Both the position numbers and the translations under genes were made by a program. From Agromyces salentinus (GTDB lineage: Bacteria > Actinomycetota > Actinomycetes > Actinomycetales > Microbacteriaceae): a DNA stretch of 64,000 nucleotides. The first letter of the stretch is position 1; each line of letters opens with the position of its first letter. Under the pieces are notes generated by a model. It saw nothing but the letters and a program-made list of their open reading frames with translations. It was not told the origin of the DNA and did not search any database. The DNA is taken from assembly GCF_009749395.1 (NCBI RefSeq), contig NZ_WBIR01000017.1:47457-111456 (forward strand). Direction: 5' to 3'. This document shows, piece after piece, positions 51,427 to 60,823 of this stretch.

Positions 51427-52281
51427 TCAGCCCTTGGTCCCGGTGGACGCGAGGGATTCGGTGAACTGACGCTGGAAGATCAGCAAGAGGATCAACGGAA
51501 CGAGGGTGAGCAGGAACGCGCCGGCGAAGATCGCGCCGAAATCGACCTCGAACTGGCCGGCGAGGTTGGCCAACGCGATCGGGCCGAGCACCTTGCTCGG
51601 TTCGGTGCCGATCATCAGCGGCCACAGGTACGCACCCCACTGGAAGAGGAAGAGCGTGAACCCTGCGCCGATGAGCGCCGGCTTGGAGAGCGGCAGGTAG
51701 ATGCGCCAGAAGATGCCCCACCAGCCCAGCCCGTCGACGCGTGCCGCCTCGGCGAGTTCGAGTGGGATGTTCATGAAGAACTGCCGGAGCACGAAGATCG
51801 CGAACCCATTGGCGAGGCCGGGGAGGATCAGGCCGAGGTAGCTGTTGTCGAGGTTCCACGTCCGGAACAGGTTCGCCAGCGGTACGGCGATGGCGTCGAA
51901 CGGGACGAGGAAGCTCAGTACCACGAGCGCGAAGACGAACGCGGCTCCGCGGAACCGGAGGATGCTGAGCGCGAACGCCGCCATGGCGCAGATCAGCAGG
52001 CCGACGATGACGGTGACGGCCGTGACGAAGATGGAGTTCGCGACGCTGAGTCCGAACTCGCCCACCATCAACGTCGCGTAGTTGTCGAAGGTGACCTCGG
52101 TCGGGATGAACAGCTTCCACGACAACGGGTAGAGGTTGGTGAAGATGTCGGTTCCGGTGCGGAAGCTGCCGGCGAGCATCCACAGCAGTGGAAGCGCGAA
52201 GCCGATCGCGGCCAGCCATGCGAGGAGCGTGACGGCGAACTTCCGGGCCGGAGTGGTGGCCAGCTGGTTGGGCAGTGCCAT
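51427..52281 (-). CDS. Carbohydrate ABC transporter permease (MalG-like)
   Basis: This is a 284-residue CUT1 permease with six hydrophobic segments and the cytoplasmic EAA loop (LAEAARVDGLGWWGIFWRIYLPLSKP). It pairs with the MalF-like permease one base upstream. No ATPase gene is in the cluster, as is common for actinobacterial CUT1 systems that use a shared MsiK-type ATPase. Confidence 0.93.
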   Translation of the reverse strand: MALPNQLATTPARKFAVTLLAWLAAIGFALPLLWMLAGSFRTGTDIFTNLYPLSWKLFIPTEVTFDNYATLMVGEFGLSVANSIFVTAVTVIVGLLICAMAAFALSILRFRGAAFVFALVVLSFLVPFDAIAVPLANLFRTWNLDNSYLGLILPGLANGFAIFVLRQFFMNIPLELAEAARVDGLGWWGIFWRIYLPLSKPALIGAGFTLFLFQWGAYLWPLMIGTEPSKVLGPIALANLAGQFEVDFGAIFAGAFLLTLVPLILLLIFQRQFTESLASTGTKG

Positions 52282-52282
52282 G

Positions 52283-53209
52283 TCAGTTCTCCTTGCTCAG
52301 CATGCGGAACTGCACCGTCGTGATCGCGATCAGGAACACGAGCAGGATGACGACTTCGGTCTGGCCGATATTCAGGTCGCCGAGCACGAAGGAACTGTTG
52401 TAGAGGTCGTACATGATCAGGCGGGTGCTGCCGGCCGGCCCGCCCTGCGTGAGGATCTGGATCGGCACGAACACCAGCACGCTGGACACCGTGTTCGCGA
52501 CGACCACGAATGCGAGCGGACGGCGCAGGTTCGGTAGCGTGATCGACCGGAGCGTGCGCCACCAGCCGGCCCCGTCGAGGGCGGCCGCTTCATAGAGTTC
52601 GCGCGGGATGTCCTGGAGGCCGGCGATGAGGAACAGCGTCCAGTACCCGATGCCGATCCAGGACAGCAGCACGATGATGCACGCGAGGGCCTGGTCGGAT
52701 GAGGTGAGGAAGGGCTGTTCCGGTAGGCCGACCGCCGCGAGGGCGGCGTTGATCGGACCCTGTGGCTGATACGCGACGCCCCAGATCACGGTCGCCACGG
52801 CGGCGGGCGCCGCGACGGGGATGAAGATGAGCGTGCGCACGATGCCGACGCCCGGGAAGCGTTCGACCAGCAGGACCGCGAGCAGCAGCGCACAGACGAT
52901 CTGGAACGGCACGATGATCACCAGGAAGAGCGCGGTGACGACGAGCACGTTCTGGAACGTGGGGTCCGCGAACAGCAGGGCGTAGTTCTCGATGCCGACG
53001 AAGCGGCCGCCGGTGAAGGACTGCGTTCCGCGTTGGAAGCTCTGCGTGATCGCTTCGACGGTCGGGAGCAGGCGCAGTGCGACCAGCAGCACGACCGCGG
53101 GGAGCAGGAAGAGGGCGGCGGCGCGCCAGTGGCCACCGCGCCGGCGCCGGGTGGCGGCAGGGGCGGATGTCTCCGCCGCCACCCGGCGTTCTGAATCGAT
53201 CAAGGTCAC
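52283..53209 (-). CDS. Carbohydrate ABC transporter permease (MalF-like)
   Basis: This is a 308-residue CUT1 permease with an Arg-rich N-terminus, six hydrophobic segments and the EAA loop (LYEAAALDGAGWWRTLRSITLPNLRRP). The GTG start overlaps the stop of the binding-protein gene by 4 bp. Confidence 0.93.
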   Translation of the reverse strand: MTLIDSERRVAAETSAPAATRRRRGGHWRAAALFLLPAVVLLVALRLLPTVEAITQSFQRGTQSFTGGRFVGIENYALLFADPTFQNVLVVTALFLVIIVPFQIVCALLLAVLLVERFPGVGIVRTLIFIPVAAPAAVATVIWGVAYQPQGPINAALAAVGLPEQPFLTSSDQALACIIVLLSWIGIGYWTLFLIAGLQDIPRELYEAAALDGAGWWRTLRSITLPNLRRPLAFVVVANTVSSVLVFVPIQILTQGGPAGSTRLIMYDLYNSSFVLGDLNIGQTEVVILLVFLIAITTVQFRMLSKEN

Positions 53210-54498
53210 AGCCGGTCCCAGAGTCCTTGCAGTTCGTCCTGGGCCTTCTGCAGCGTCTCCTCGACGTCGCCGCCGTTGCGGATGTCGGAGAAGGCCCGAC
53301 CGAGCACGTCCTGCATCTGCGTGAAGCCCGGGGTGTTGGGCCGGTTCACCGCCGAGTCCTCCAGCTCACTGAGGGTGAGCTCGCCCATGCCGTCGGTGTT
53401 CGGCGCGTCCTGCCCGTCCATCTTCGTGATGTAGTCGCTGAACGAGTCGACGTTCGTCGGCGGGATGATGACCTCCTGAGCGGAGATCGCGTTGCCTTCC
53501 GCGTCCAGCGAGGCGAACTCGATGAACTTCTTCGACGCCTCGAGTGCATCGGTGGCAGGACTGATCGCGATGTTCCAGGAACCGGTCGGCATCGCGGGAG
53601 TGCCACCGTCGAACATCGGGTTCGGTGCGATGCCGTAGTCCACCTTCGAGTCGGCTTCGAGGATCGGTGTCAGCGACCAGGGCCCGCCGACGAAGTACGC
53701 CGCCTTGCCTCCGGCGAACAGCTGGACCATCTGATCGGTCTCCACGCCCCGAGGTGCGACGCCGTCTTCGAACAGCGATCCGTACCACTTCATCGACTCG
53801 ATCCAGCCGTCGTTGGTGACGTCGGCGGTGAGCAGGTCGTCACCGGTCGCGCCGCTGCCGCCGCCCTTCGACTCCGGCAGGGCCTGGAGCTGGTAATAGC
53901 GATCGGTCTGGTCGAAGAGCAGTCCCCACTCGGCACCGGCTGCCTGAGCGGATTTCGCATCGGTTGTGAGGTCTTCCCACGTGGCACGATCGTCGGATTC
54001 GATCGACGGGTGGGCGATGCCCGCGGCATCCAGCAGGCTCTTGTTGTAGTACAGGTACTGGAGGCTGGTCCACATCGGCAGGGCCCACAGCTTGCCGTCG
54101 AACATGTTGCCTTCGACGGTCGCGGGCAGCGAGCTTTCCTCGACCTGGTCGCGATACTCGGACAAGTCGGTCAGGAACCCCTTGGTCGCGAGCGACCCGA
54201 TCGCCCCGGCGTCGGCGAGGTAGACGTCGACGCCGGCGTCCTTTCCACCGATGCGTTGCTGGAGCACGTTGTTGTACTGATCGAACGGCACGTTCTGGTA
54301 CGTGACGGTGATCTCGGGGTTCTCCTCCTCGAACGCGTCGATCAGCGGGGCGAAGACCTCGGGCAGGTCGGCACCGATCATCGTGATCTCGACCGGACCG
54401 TCGCCGCCGCCGGCCTCTGAGCCACTCGTGCATGCGGCGAGCATGACGGTCGCGGACAGGGCGATGCCCATCGCCGCGAGTGTTCTGTGATTGCGCAT
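53206..54498 (-). CDS. Extracellular solute-binding lipoprotein (family 1)
   Basis: This is a 430-residue CUT1 binding protein. The signal peptide ends in the lipobox LAAC (Cys23). The mature part has the FEEENPEITVTYQNVPFDQYNNVLQQ start and PTGSWNIAIS ligand-site segment of SBP family 1. With nucleoside hydrolase and ribokinase it probably imports a nucleoside or ribose-containing compound, which is unusual for a CUT1 system (inference). Confidence 0.92.
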   Translation of the reverse strand: MRNHRTLAAMGIALSATVMLAACTSGSEAGGGDGPVEITMIGADLPEVFAPLIDAFEEENPEITVTYQNVPFDQYNNVLQQRIGGKDAGVDVYLADAGAIGSLATKGFLTDLSEYRDQVEESSLPATVEGNMFDGKLWALPMWTSLQYLYYNKSLLDAAGIAHPSIESDDRATWEDLTTDAKSAQAAGAEWGLLFDQTDRYYQLQALPESKGGGSGATGDDLLTADVTNDGWIESMKWYGSLFEDGVAPRGVETDQMVQLFAGGKAAYFVGGPWSLTPILEADSKVDYGIAPNPMFDGGTPAMPTGSWNIAISPATDALEASKKFIEFASLDAEGNAISAQEVIIPPTNVDSFSDYITKMDGQDAPNTDGMGELTLSELEDSAVNRPNTPGFTQMQDVLGRAFSDIRNGGDVEETLQKAQDELQGLWDRL

Positions 54499-54533
54499 GT
54501 TCTCTTCCTTGAGATGTATCGGACGGGGCTCGA

Positions 54534-55427
54534 CTACGCGGTCGAAGCCATGGTTCCCGGCACGGCTCGGGCGCCGTGCAGGGCGACTACCGCTGATGCG
54601 GCGGCAGAAGCTGTGTGTACTGCGTCATCGAGGGTCGCCCCTCGTGCCAGGCCGGCGGCCAGGGCGCCGACGAACGCGTCGCCGGCCCCGGTCGTGTCGA
54701 GCACCCGCTCCGCTTTCACCGCGGCAACGTGGCGCTCCCCATCGGCATCGGAGACGACGCATCCGTCGCCTCCGAGGGTGACGACCACGGATCTGGCCCG
54801 CGAACTGCGCCTGAGATCTGCTACCAGCGCGAGCGGGTCCGTGGCCGACGACGCGGTCGAGCCGAGCATGTCGTGCGCCTCGTGGATGTTCACCACCAGC
54901 GGATCGGCGACCGCGAGCAGCGCGGCGCTGAGCGGGACGACCGGCGCGTTGTTGAGAACCAGCCGGGCACCTCGCTCGACGGCGAAGCGGCCGAGGGCCT
55001 CCACCGGCGGCGTGCCCACCTCGGTCTGCCCGACGACGACCTCAGGGGATTCGGCCCCGTTCAAGGTGGCCGGGGAGACGAACGCGTTCGCACCGAGCAT
55101 CACCACGATCGAGTTCTCGCCATCGTCGGAGACGGAGATGAACGCGCGGCCGGTCGGGGTTCCGATCACCCGGCGCACCATCGATGCATCCACGCCGAGC
55201 GCACTGAGCGCCTCGAGCTGTCGCGTCCCGGCGGCATCGTCGCCGACCGCGCCGATCATCTGCACGGCGACGCCCTCCCCCGCTGCTGCGGCGGCCTGGT
55301 TGGCACCCTTGCCTCCGGCATGGGTCTCGACCGAGCGCGCGACCACGGTCTCGCCCGGCGCCGGCTGGCGGTGAACGCGCACGATCTCGTCCTGGTTGAT
55401 CGCGCCCAGCACCAACACCCTCGGCAT
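54534..55427 (-). CDS. rbsK: Ribokinase (PfkB family)
   Basis: This is a 297-residue sugar kinase. The first PfkB signature is THAGGKGANQAAAAAG and the second is DTTGAGDAFVGALAAGL with the catalytic Asp. It phosphorylates ribose to ribose 5-phosphate. It is the first gene of the nucleoside/ribose cluster, divergent from a LacI regulator. Confidence 0.9.
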   Translation of the reverse strand: MPRVLVLGAINQDEIVRVHRQPAPGETVVARSVETHAGGKGANQAAAAAGEGVAVQMIGAVGDDAAGTRQLEALSALGVDASMVRRVIGTPTGRAFISVSDDGENSIVVMLGANAFVSPATLNGAESPEVVVGQTEVGTPPVEALGRFAVERGARLVLNNAPVVPLSAALLAVADPLVVNIHEAHDMLGSTASSATDPLALVADLRRSSRARSVVVTLGGDGCVVSDADGERHVAAVKAERVLDTTGAGDAFVGALAAGLARGATLDDAVHTASAAASAVVALHGARAVPGTMASTA

Positions 55428-55454
55428 CTGCGCCCCGTTCTCTGAAATGGTGAA

Positions 55455-55468
55455 TCTACTCGCGTAGA
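55455..55468. promoter_or_regulatory. LacI-type operator between rbsK and lacI
   Basis: TCTACTCGCGTAGA is a palindrome with one mismatched pair and a central CG, typical of LacI-family operators. It lies in the 112-bp divergent interval between the ribokinase gene and the regulator, 27 bp from the ribokinase start. Confidence 0.65.
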
Positions 55469-55539
55469 CTTGACTAGTAGAGGACTGTAGCGACCTTCAC
55501 GGCGATTGGCAAGCGCTAGGTTCGAGCGAAGGAGGCGGC

Positions 55540-56547
55540 ATGGAACGGCAACGACGGACGACCCGCGACGACGTCGCTCGTCGCGCGGGCGTCAGCACCG
55601 CGGTGATCAGCTACGTCCTGAACGACGGGCCGCGCCCGGTCGCCGAGAGTACCCGGCAACGCGTGCTTCAGGCGATCGACGAGCTGGGCTACCGCCCCAG
55701 CGCCGCCGCCCGCGCGCTGAAGCTGGCCCGGTCGGGCGTCATCGGGCTCGTGGTCCCCGACATCAGCAACTCGTTCTTCGCCGAGTTCGCGAAGCATCTC
55801 CAGGATGCCGCGCACGATGCCGGCTACGCCGTGATGCTGGGCACGACCGGCGACCGGGAACAGGAGGCCGATCAGGTGCAGAGCCTGCTCCGGCAGGACC
55901 TGGACGGCCTCGTCGTCTTCGGGATCGAGGATCCGACGCTGCTCGAGACACTCCTGTCGATGGACACCACACTCGTGTCGATGGACTGGCAGCTCCAGGA
56001 CGGTACCGTCGCCACCATCGTCGCCGACGACTACGGCGCGACCCGAGCCGCAATCGAGCATCTCCGTGACGCGCATGGACATGTCCGCATCGGATTCATC
56101 GGCGGACCCGAGACCTCGATCGGTGCGAACGCGCGAAAGCAGGCTTGGAACGATGTCTCTGGCCCGCAACTCGACGCAGAGGAGCACCGGGTGCTCCAGG
56201 CGACCGCTCCATTTACACGCGATGGGGGGTACCAGGCAGCCCGGCACCTGGTCGCCACCACGCAGGCAACGGCGCTTTTCGCGGCATCGGACATTCAAGC
56301 CATCGGGGCACTCCGAGCGCTCCGAGACCTGCGCATCGCCGTACCCGGTCGCATCGCCATGATGTCATTCGATGGCACCCTCGAGGCGCAGTACAGCTCC
56401 CCATCTCTCAGCGTCGTTGCCGTTCCGATCCAGGCGATGGCCCAGCTCGCGCTTCGACGAGTGCTCAGCGACACCTCGACCGGAGACCTGCACGCGATCT
56501 TCCCGCACGAACTCAAGCTCAGGGAGTCATGCGGCTGCGAACGATGA
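55540..56547 (+). CDS. LacI-family regulator of the nucleoside/ribose cluster
   Basis: This is a 335-residue LacI/GalR protein. The N-terminal HTH is TTRDDVARRAGVSTAVISYVLN, the hinge GYRPSAAARALKL, and the effector domain starts with IGLVVPDISNSFFAEF. The C-terminus ends in LRESCGCER, a Cys pair often seen in ribose-type repressors. An AAGGAGG site lies 4 bases before the ATG, and a -10-like TAGGTT is at 55517-55522. Confidence 0.91.
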   Translation: MERQRRTTRDDVARRAGVSTAVISYVLNDGPRPVAESTRQRVLQAIDELGYRPSAAARALKLARSGVIGLVVPDISNSFFAEFAKHLQDAAHDAGYAVMLGTTGDREQEADQVQSLLRQDLDGLVVFGIEDPTLLETLLSMDTTLVSMDWQLQDGTVATIVADDYGATRAAIEHLRDAHGHVRIGFIGGPETSIGANARKQAWNDVSGPQLDAEEHRVLQATAPFTRDGGYQAARHLVATTQATALFAASDIQAIGALRALRDLRIAVPGRIAMMSFDGTLEAQYSSPSLSVVAVPIQAMAQLALRRVLSDTSTGDLHAIFPHELKLRESCGCER

Positions 56548-56694
56548 TCGACATCGTTACTGTCGTCATCGCGCGCGGCCACCTTCGTACGCGCGGGTAG
56601 CGCGACGCACCGAAGACACGGCAACGGCCTGACTCGACCCGCATGTGGCCGGCCCCGCGAACGGAGACTCATCGGCCCGCGTCTGCGGTGCGGC

Positions 56695-57492
56695 TCAGCG
56701 CAGGTCGCGTCGCAGCGGAACGGCGACCGCGATGCAGGCGGCCGCCGCGGCGTAGGCGAGCAGGACGAGTGCGCCGATCATCGGCGACGTCGGTGCGGCC
56801 GACGCCAGCGGGAGCTGCTCGGCGATGGCGTCGCTGAGGAAGGTGAAATCGGTCAGCGCCGCGGTCGCGCCTTCGGGCAGGTACGGATGTATCGCGTTCA
56901 CTCCCGGGATGATCATGAGCACGTGCTCGAGGAAGTAGAAGTACCCGACCACGATGCCGACGGCGAGCAGTTGGTGGCGTGCGAGTGCGCCGATGGCGAC
57001 GCCGAGGATCATGTACACGGCGGCCGCGAGCGAGAGCCGTACGAGCAGCATGACGAGCACGAGGGGCGGTACACCAATCTCGACGCCCTGCACGGCCGCG
57101 CCGAGCGCCACGGCTCCTCCGGCGAAGAGCGAGGCGACGACCCCGTAGGCGACGCCGAGCACGCCGAACACGACGAGCTTCGCGGCGAGTACCCGGCCGC
57201 GGCGAGGGGCGGTGAGGAAGGTCGTCCCGATGGTGCGGTGCCGGTACTCGCTCGTGACGGCGATCGTGCCGATCAGCGCGGGCGCGAAGAGCAGCAGCCC
57301 GCTCATGCCCACGACGATGCCGACGCCCTCGGCGGTGTCGAGTCCGGGCAGTGGAGGGGTGGCATTCTCGGGGCCGATGAGGGCCAGCAGGCCGGTCAGC
57401 CCGCCTCCGCTGCACGCGGCGATGACGAGCGTCCACATCGGGAGCCGGGTGCCAAGGAGCTTGGCGAACTCGCCTCGGATCAGTCGGTTCAT
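56695..57492 (-). CDS. ABC-2 type transporter permease
   Basis: This is a 265-residue membrane protein with six hydrophobic segments and the conserved EYRHRTIGTTFLTAPRRGRVLAAK segment of ABC-2 exporters. Its start overlaps the ATPase stop by 4 bp. It is the membrane half of a simple two-gene exporter. Confidence 0.9.
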   Translation of the reverse strand: MNRLIRGEFAKLLGTRLPMWTLVIAACSGGGLTGLLALIGPENATPPLPGLDTAEGVGIVVGMSGLLLFAPALIGTIAVTSEYRHRTIGTTFLTAPRRGRVLAAKLVVFGVLGVAYGVVASLFAGGAVALGAAVQGVEIGVPPLVLVMLLVRLSLAAAVYMILGVAIGALARHQLLAVGIVVGYFYFLEHVLMIIPGVNAIHPYLPEGATAALTDFTFLSDAIAEQLPLASAAPTSPMIGALVLLAYAAAAACIAVAVPLRRDLR

Positions 57493-58253
57493 GCGCGGAC
57501 TCCTTCGATGGGTGCTCCGGATGCTCCGGGTGCAGTGCGTGGCGCCGCGTCGGAGGTGAACCGGAGGAAGGCCTCTTCGAGGCTCGTGCCGTGCGCGGTG
57601 AACTCGGCGAGCGACCCCTCCCACGTCACCCGCCCACGATCGATCAGCACGAGGTCGTCGACGCCGTACTGGAGTTCCGTGAGGACGTGGCTCGAGAGCA
57701 GGACCGTGCGCCCGCTGGCGGCGTACTCGCGCAGGAACGTGCGGAGCCAGACGATGCCCGCTGGGTCGAGCCCGTTCGACGGCTCGTCGAGTACGAGCAC
57801 CGCCGGATCGCCGAGCAGCGCCGTCGCCAGGGACAGCCGCTGCCGCATGCCGGTAGAGAAGGAGCCCACCCGACGGTCGAGGTACGCGGAGATGCCGGTG
57901 GGTTCCGCCACCCGCTCCGCGTTCGCTGCCGCGTGCCCGCCGAGCGCGCAGTACGCGCGAAGGTGTCCGCGCGCGGTCATCGCGGGATGGGCGCCGGCGA
58001 TGTCGAGCACGGCCCCCACCGTGCCCGAGGGGTCGTCGAGGTCGCGATACGGGACGCCGCCGATGAGGGCGGTTCCCGCATCGGGGCGCGTCAGGCCGAG
58101 CAGCATCCGAAGCGTCGTGGACTTGCCCGCTCCGTTGGGGCCGAGGAAACCCGTGACTCGTCCCGGATGCGCGTTGAAGGTGGCGTCGCGCACGGCGTCG
58201 ACGCCGGCGAAGCGCTTGGCGAGACCGGCGACCTCGACGCCTGTGCCGCTCAT
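57489..58253 (-). CDS. ABC transporter ATP-binding protein (ABC-2 exporter)
   Basis: This is a 254-residue ATPase: Walker A GPNGAGKST, signature SFSTGMRQRLSLATAL, Walker B VLVLDEPSNGLDP. The type is that of drug- or bacteriocin-resistance exporters. The start overlaps the upstream small gene by 4 bp. Confidence 0.93.
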   Translation of the reverse strand: MSGTGVEVAGLAKRFAGVDAVRDATFNAHPGRVTGFLGPNGAGKSTTLRMLLGLTRPDAGTALIGGVPYRDLDDPSGTVGAVLDIAGAHPAMTARGHLRAYCALGGHAAANAERVAEPTGISAYLDRRVGSFSTGMRQRLSLATALLGDPAVLVLDEPSNGLDPAGIVWLRTFLREYAASGRTVLLSSHVLTELQYGVDDLVLIDRGRVTWEGSLAEFTAHGTSLEEAFLRFTSDAAPRTAPGASGAPIEGVRA

Positions 58254-58603
58254 CGCCGGACCTCTTTCGCGATCGCGTGGTGGATGCGAGGGGCATCAAC
58301 ATCGCTGAGCAGGAGTTCATCGAACTCCTGGCCCGCCAGTCCGATGCGGAGCAGCGGAAGACCCCGTCGCATCGCGACGAGCCTCCGGACACCCGATGGA
58401 TGCCGGAACGTACCGAGCTTGATGCGCCCCGACACGACGAGTCCTGAGCGCACGCCGAGAACTTCGGCACTCCAGCCAGGCAGCAATTCGACACGGCTGA
58501 TCGCAGCGTAGGCGACCGAATACTGGGAGCGCCCGGCCATCATTGCCTCCCAAGCCGGGAACTCGACGCGCAAAGTCGAGGCATCGACACGAATGGCGGT
58601 CAT
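58250..58603 (-). CDS. PH-domain-like small protein
   Basis: This 117-residue protein has beta-strands and a final helix as in bacterial PH-like domains (YAAISRVELLPGWSAEVLG; IKLGTFRHPSGVRRLVAMRRG). It is the first gene of the exporter operon, overlapping the ATPase start by 4 bp, and divergent from an ArsR-type regulator. A role in controlling the exporter at the membrane is possible but not shown. Confidence 0.65.
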   Translation of the reverse strand: MTAIRVDASTLRVEFPAWEAMMAGRSQYSVAYAAISRVELLPGWSAEVLGVRSGLVVSGRIKLGTFRHPSGVRRLVAMRRGLPLLRIGLAGQEFDELLLSDVDAPRIHHAIAKEVRR

Positions 58604-58661
58604 GGGATGGTTCCTCTCGTTGGCGTACTCTTGATGAGATATTGAGAATGATCGTGGTGTC

Positions 58662-59195
58662 GTGCCGAAGAAATCGCCGATCGCGGATGTGGTCATGCAT
58701 CCGGTTCGACTGCGAATCATCCAGCAGGTCGGCACCCGCGGCGTCACCACCTCGGAGCTTCGGGCCGCCCTTCCGGATGTCACTCAGGCGACGCTGTATC
58801 GCCACGTCGCCGCCCTCGTGGAAGCGGACATCCTCGCCGTGGTCGACGAGCGGCGGGTGCGCGGGGCCGTCGAACGAACCCTCGCCCTCGGCGGGCGAAT
58901 GGCGCACGTCGATCACGCCGAGCTCCGCGAAATGGGCGAGCAGGAGTTGCGCCAGTCGTTTCTGACCTTCCTCGCGCACCTCGGCGAGACCTTCGATCGG
59001 GCGAGCACCGACGGCGCGTTCCGGGACTTCCTCGGCTTCGGGCAGGTGCAGTTGCAGGTCACGACCGCCGACCTGACCGAGATCCAGGCGCGCCTGACTG
59101 AGCTGCTGACGCCCTACATGACCGCCAAGCGCCCCGGGAGCCGAACCGTGACGCTCGCAACGGCCCTCATCCCCGAGCCCGACGAAGAGCGCTGA
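58662..59195 (+). CDS. ArsR-type winged-helix regulator
   Basis: This is a 177-residue protein with an N-terminal winged helix (HPVRLRIIQQVGTRGVTTSEL; VTQATLYRHVAALVEADIL) and a helical C-terminus, like exporter-linked ArsR/HTH_20 regulators. It starts with GTG and is divergent from the PH-like/ABC-2 operon across a 58-bp A/T-richer gap, which it most likely represses. Confidence 0.85.
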   Translation: MPKKSPIADVVMHPVRLRIIQQVGTRGVTTSELRAALPDVTQATLYRHVAALVEADILAVVDERRVRGAVERTLALGGRMAHVDHAELREMGEQELRQSFLTFLAHLGETFDRASTDGAFRDFLGFGQVQLQVTTADLTEIQARLTELLTPYMTAKRPGSRTVTLATALIPEPDEER

Positions 59196-59309
59196 GCACG
59201 CGCGCGATCAGGTTCTGGTCGCCTGCTTCGTGGCGATCGCGAAGTAGGCGACGACGCGGCGTGATCATCACGACTCAGGCGATAGCCGGCCGCCTCGGGA
59301 GGGCGCGTT

Positions 59310-59921
59310 CTACTGTCTCTCGAGCGCGAGGCGTCCGGCGAGGATGACATAGGTGCCGGCGAACGTTCGGCGCAGCCAGGCCATGACTCGCGGACGGCTG
59401 ATGACCTGGTTGCGCATGGTGGCGGCGAAGATCCCGTAGAGCGCGAACACGACGAAGGTGAGCGCCATGAAGACGAGGCTGAGCGTTGCCATGTGCAGTG
59501 TGCTGTTCGGGCTTCCGGCCGGGACGAACTGGGGAAGGAAGGCGAAGAAGAAGATCGTCAGCTTGGGGTTGAGGAGGTTGAGCGTCACGGCGGTGCGAAT
59601 GACTCTCCAGGTCGAGATGGGATGCGCATCCCCGTCGATTTGGATCGCGGACTTGTCGCGCAGCGTCTGCCAGGCGAGGTAGAGCAGGTAGGCGACTCCG
59701 AGCCACTTGATCGTCTGGAAGGCGACCGCGGAAGCGTTCAGGATGGCGGCCAGCCCGGTGATCGCGGCGAGCATGTGGGGGATCACGCCGATCGTGCAGC
59801 CGAGCGCGGCGATGATGCCGGCCCGAGCTCCGCGGGAGAGGCCGGCCGCGATCGAGTACACAGCGCCCGTACCCGGCGTGGCGACGACGACCAGCGTGGT
59901 GAGGAGGAAGGCGAGGCTCAT
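59310..59921 (-). CDS. LysE-family amino-acid/threonine exporter
   Basis: This is a 203-residue LysE/RhtB translocator with six hydrophobic segments and the hallmark VATPGTGAVYSIAAGLSRGARAG near the N-terminus and LNLLNPKLTIFFFAFLPQF in the middle. It follows an SDR gene on the same strand by 55 bp. Confidence 0.92.
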   Translation of the reverse strand: MSLAFLLTTLVVVATPGTGAVYSIAAGLSRGARAGIIAALGCTIGVIPHMLAAITGLAAILNASAVAFQTIKWLGVAYLLYLAWQTLRDKSAIQIDGDAHPISTWRVIRTAVTLNLLNPKLTIFFFAFLPQFVPAGSPNSTLHMATLSLVFMALTFVVFALYGIFAATMRNQVISRPRVMAWLRRTFAGTYVILAGRLALERQ

Positions 59922-59976
59922 GAGCTCTGTCTCCCATGAATCCGGCGATCCGTGCCGGCAGGGACGGGCCGGATCA

Positions 59977-60747
59977 TCATGTCCGCACCATCCGCGCACT
60001 CAGATCGAGCAGCAGCCGCCGAGGAAGGAAGCGTGTCATCGTGGCTGTCAGGGCGTTCCCTGCCCCGCACACTACTCCGGGCGGCGTGCGCCGGGCATCG
60101 AGAGCGCGCAGGGCGATGTTGACCACGGTGTCCGCGCTCTGGAACCTCCCGACAGCCGCCGACTCGGTGCCGACGATTTCGAAGAACTCAGTGCGGGTCG
60201 ATCCGGGTGACAGTGAGAGCACCTTCACGCCGTTCGGGCGGGCTTCGTGCCACACGGCCTCCGTGAAACTACGGACGAAGGCCTTTGCCGCACCATAGAC
60301 GGCCATTCCCGGGACTGGCTGAAAACCGGCCGTGCTGGCGACGTTGACGATCCCCCCATGTCTCGCGGCGATCTGGTCGGGCAGGTAGGCGCGCGTCATC
60401 GACACGAGCGCCCGCACATCGACGTCGATCTCGCGCTCCATTCGCGCGTCATCGCTCTCGGTGAGCGGGCCGTGCGTAGCGAACCCGGCGCTATTGACGA
60501 GCAGGTCCACCGGCCCCGTCAAGGCGCGGAGTTCCGCCCCGATGCCCGGTCGCGAAAGATCTGCCGGCACGACCTCGACACGGATGCCGTTCCGCGCGCG
60601 CAGCTCCTCCGCCAGGGTGCGCAGGCGATCCTGGCGCCGCGCGACGAGGACGAGATCGGATCCCCGCGCGGCAAGAGCGCGAGCGAAGGCTGCGCCGATG
60701 CCGGAACTCGCGCCGGTGACGAGACTGCGGGCAGGAATGAAGGGCAT
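59977..60747 (-). CDS. SDR-family oxidoreductase
   Basis: This is a 256-residue classical SDR: SLVTGASSGIGAAFA, NSAGFATHG, Ser in NVASTAGF, and Tyr/Lys in YGAAKAFV. The SPGSTRTEFF segment places it near the DltE-like acyl or keto reductases. It is divergent from a TetR regulator with two operator sites overlapping the promoter. Confidence 0.9.
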   Translation of the reverse strand: MPFIPARSLVTGASSGIGAAFARALAARGSDLVLVARRQDRLRTLAEELRARNGIRVEVVPADLSRPGIGAELRALTGPVDLLVNSAGFATHGPLTESDDARMEREIDVDVRALVSMTRAYLPDQIAARHGGIVNVASTAGFQPVPGMAVYGAAKAFVRSFTEAVWHEARPNGVKVLSLSPGSTRTEFFEIVGTESAAVGRFQSADTVVNIALRALDARRTPPGVVCGAGNALTATMTRFLPRRLLLDLSARMVRT

Positions 60748-60769
60748 GTTCGCTCCGAATCAGATGAAG

Positions 60770-60809
60770 GTTTACAGCTGTGAACTCATGTTGGTTTACA
60801 GGTGTACAC
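60770..60809. promoter_or_regulatory. Twin TetR operators between SDR and tetR
   Basis: GTTTACAGCTGTGAAC (60770-60785) and GTTTACAGGTGTACAC (60794-60809) share the GTTTACAG half-site. The first is a palindrome with one mismatched pair. Their centres are 24 bp apart, just over two helical turns, as seen with paired TetR dimers. They overlap a TACACT -10-like box (60805-60810) for tetR. Confidence 0.8.
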
Positions 60810-60823
60810 TGATGCAGGTGACA

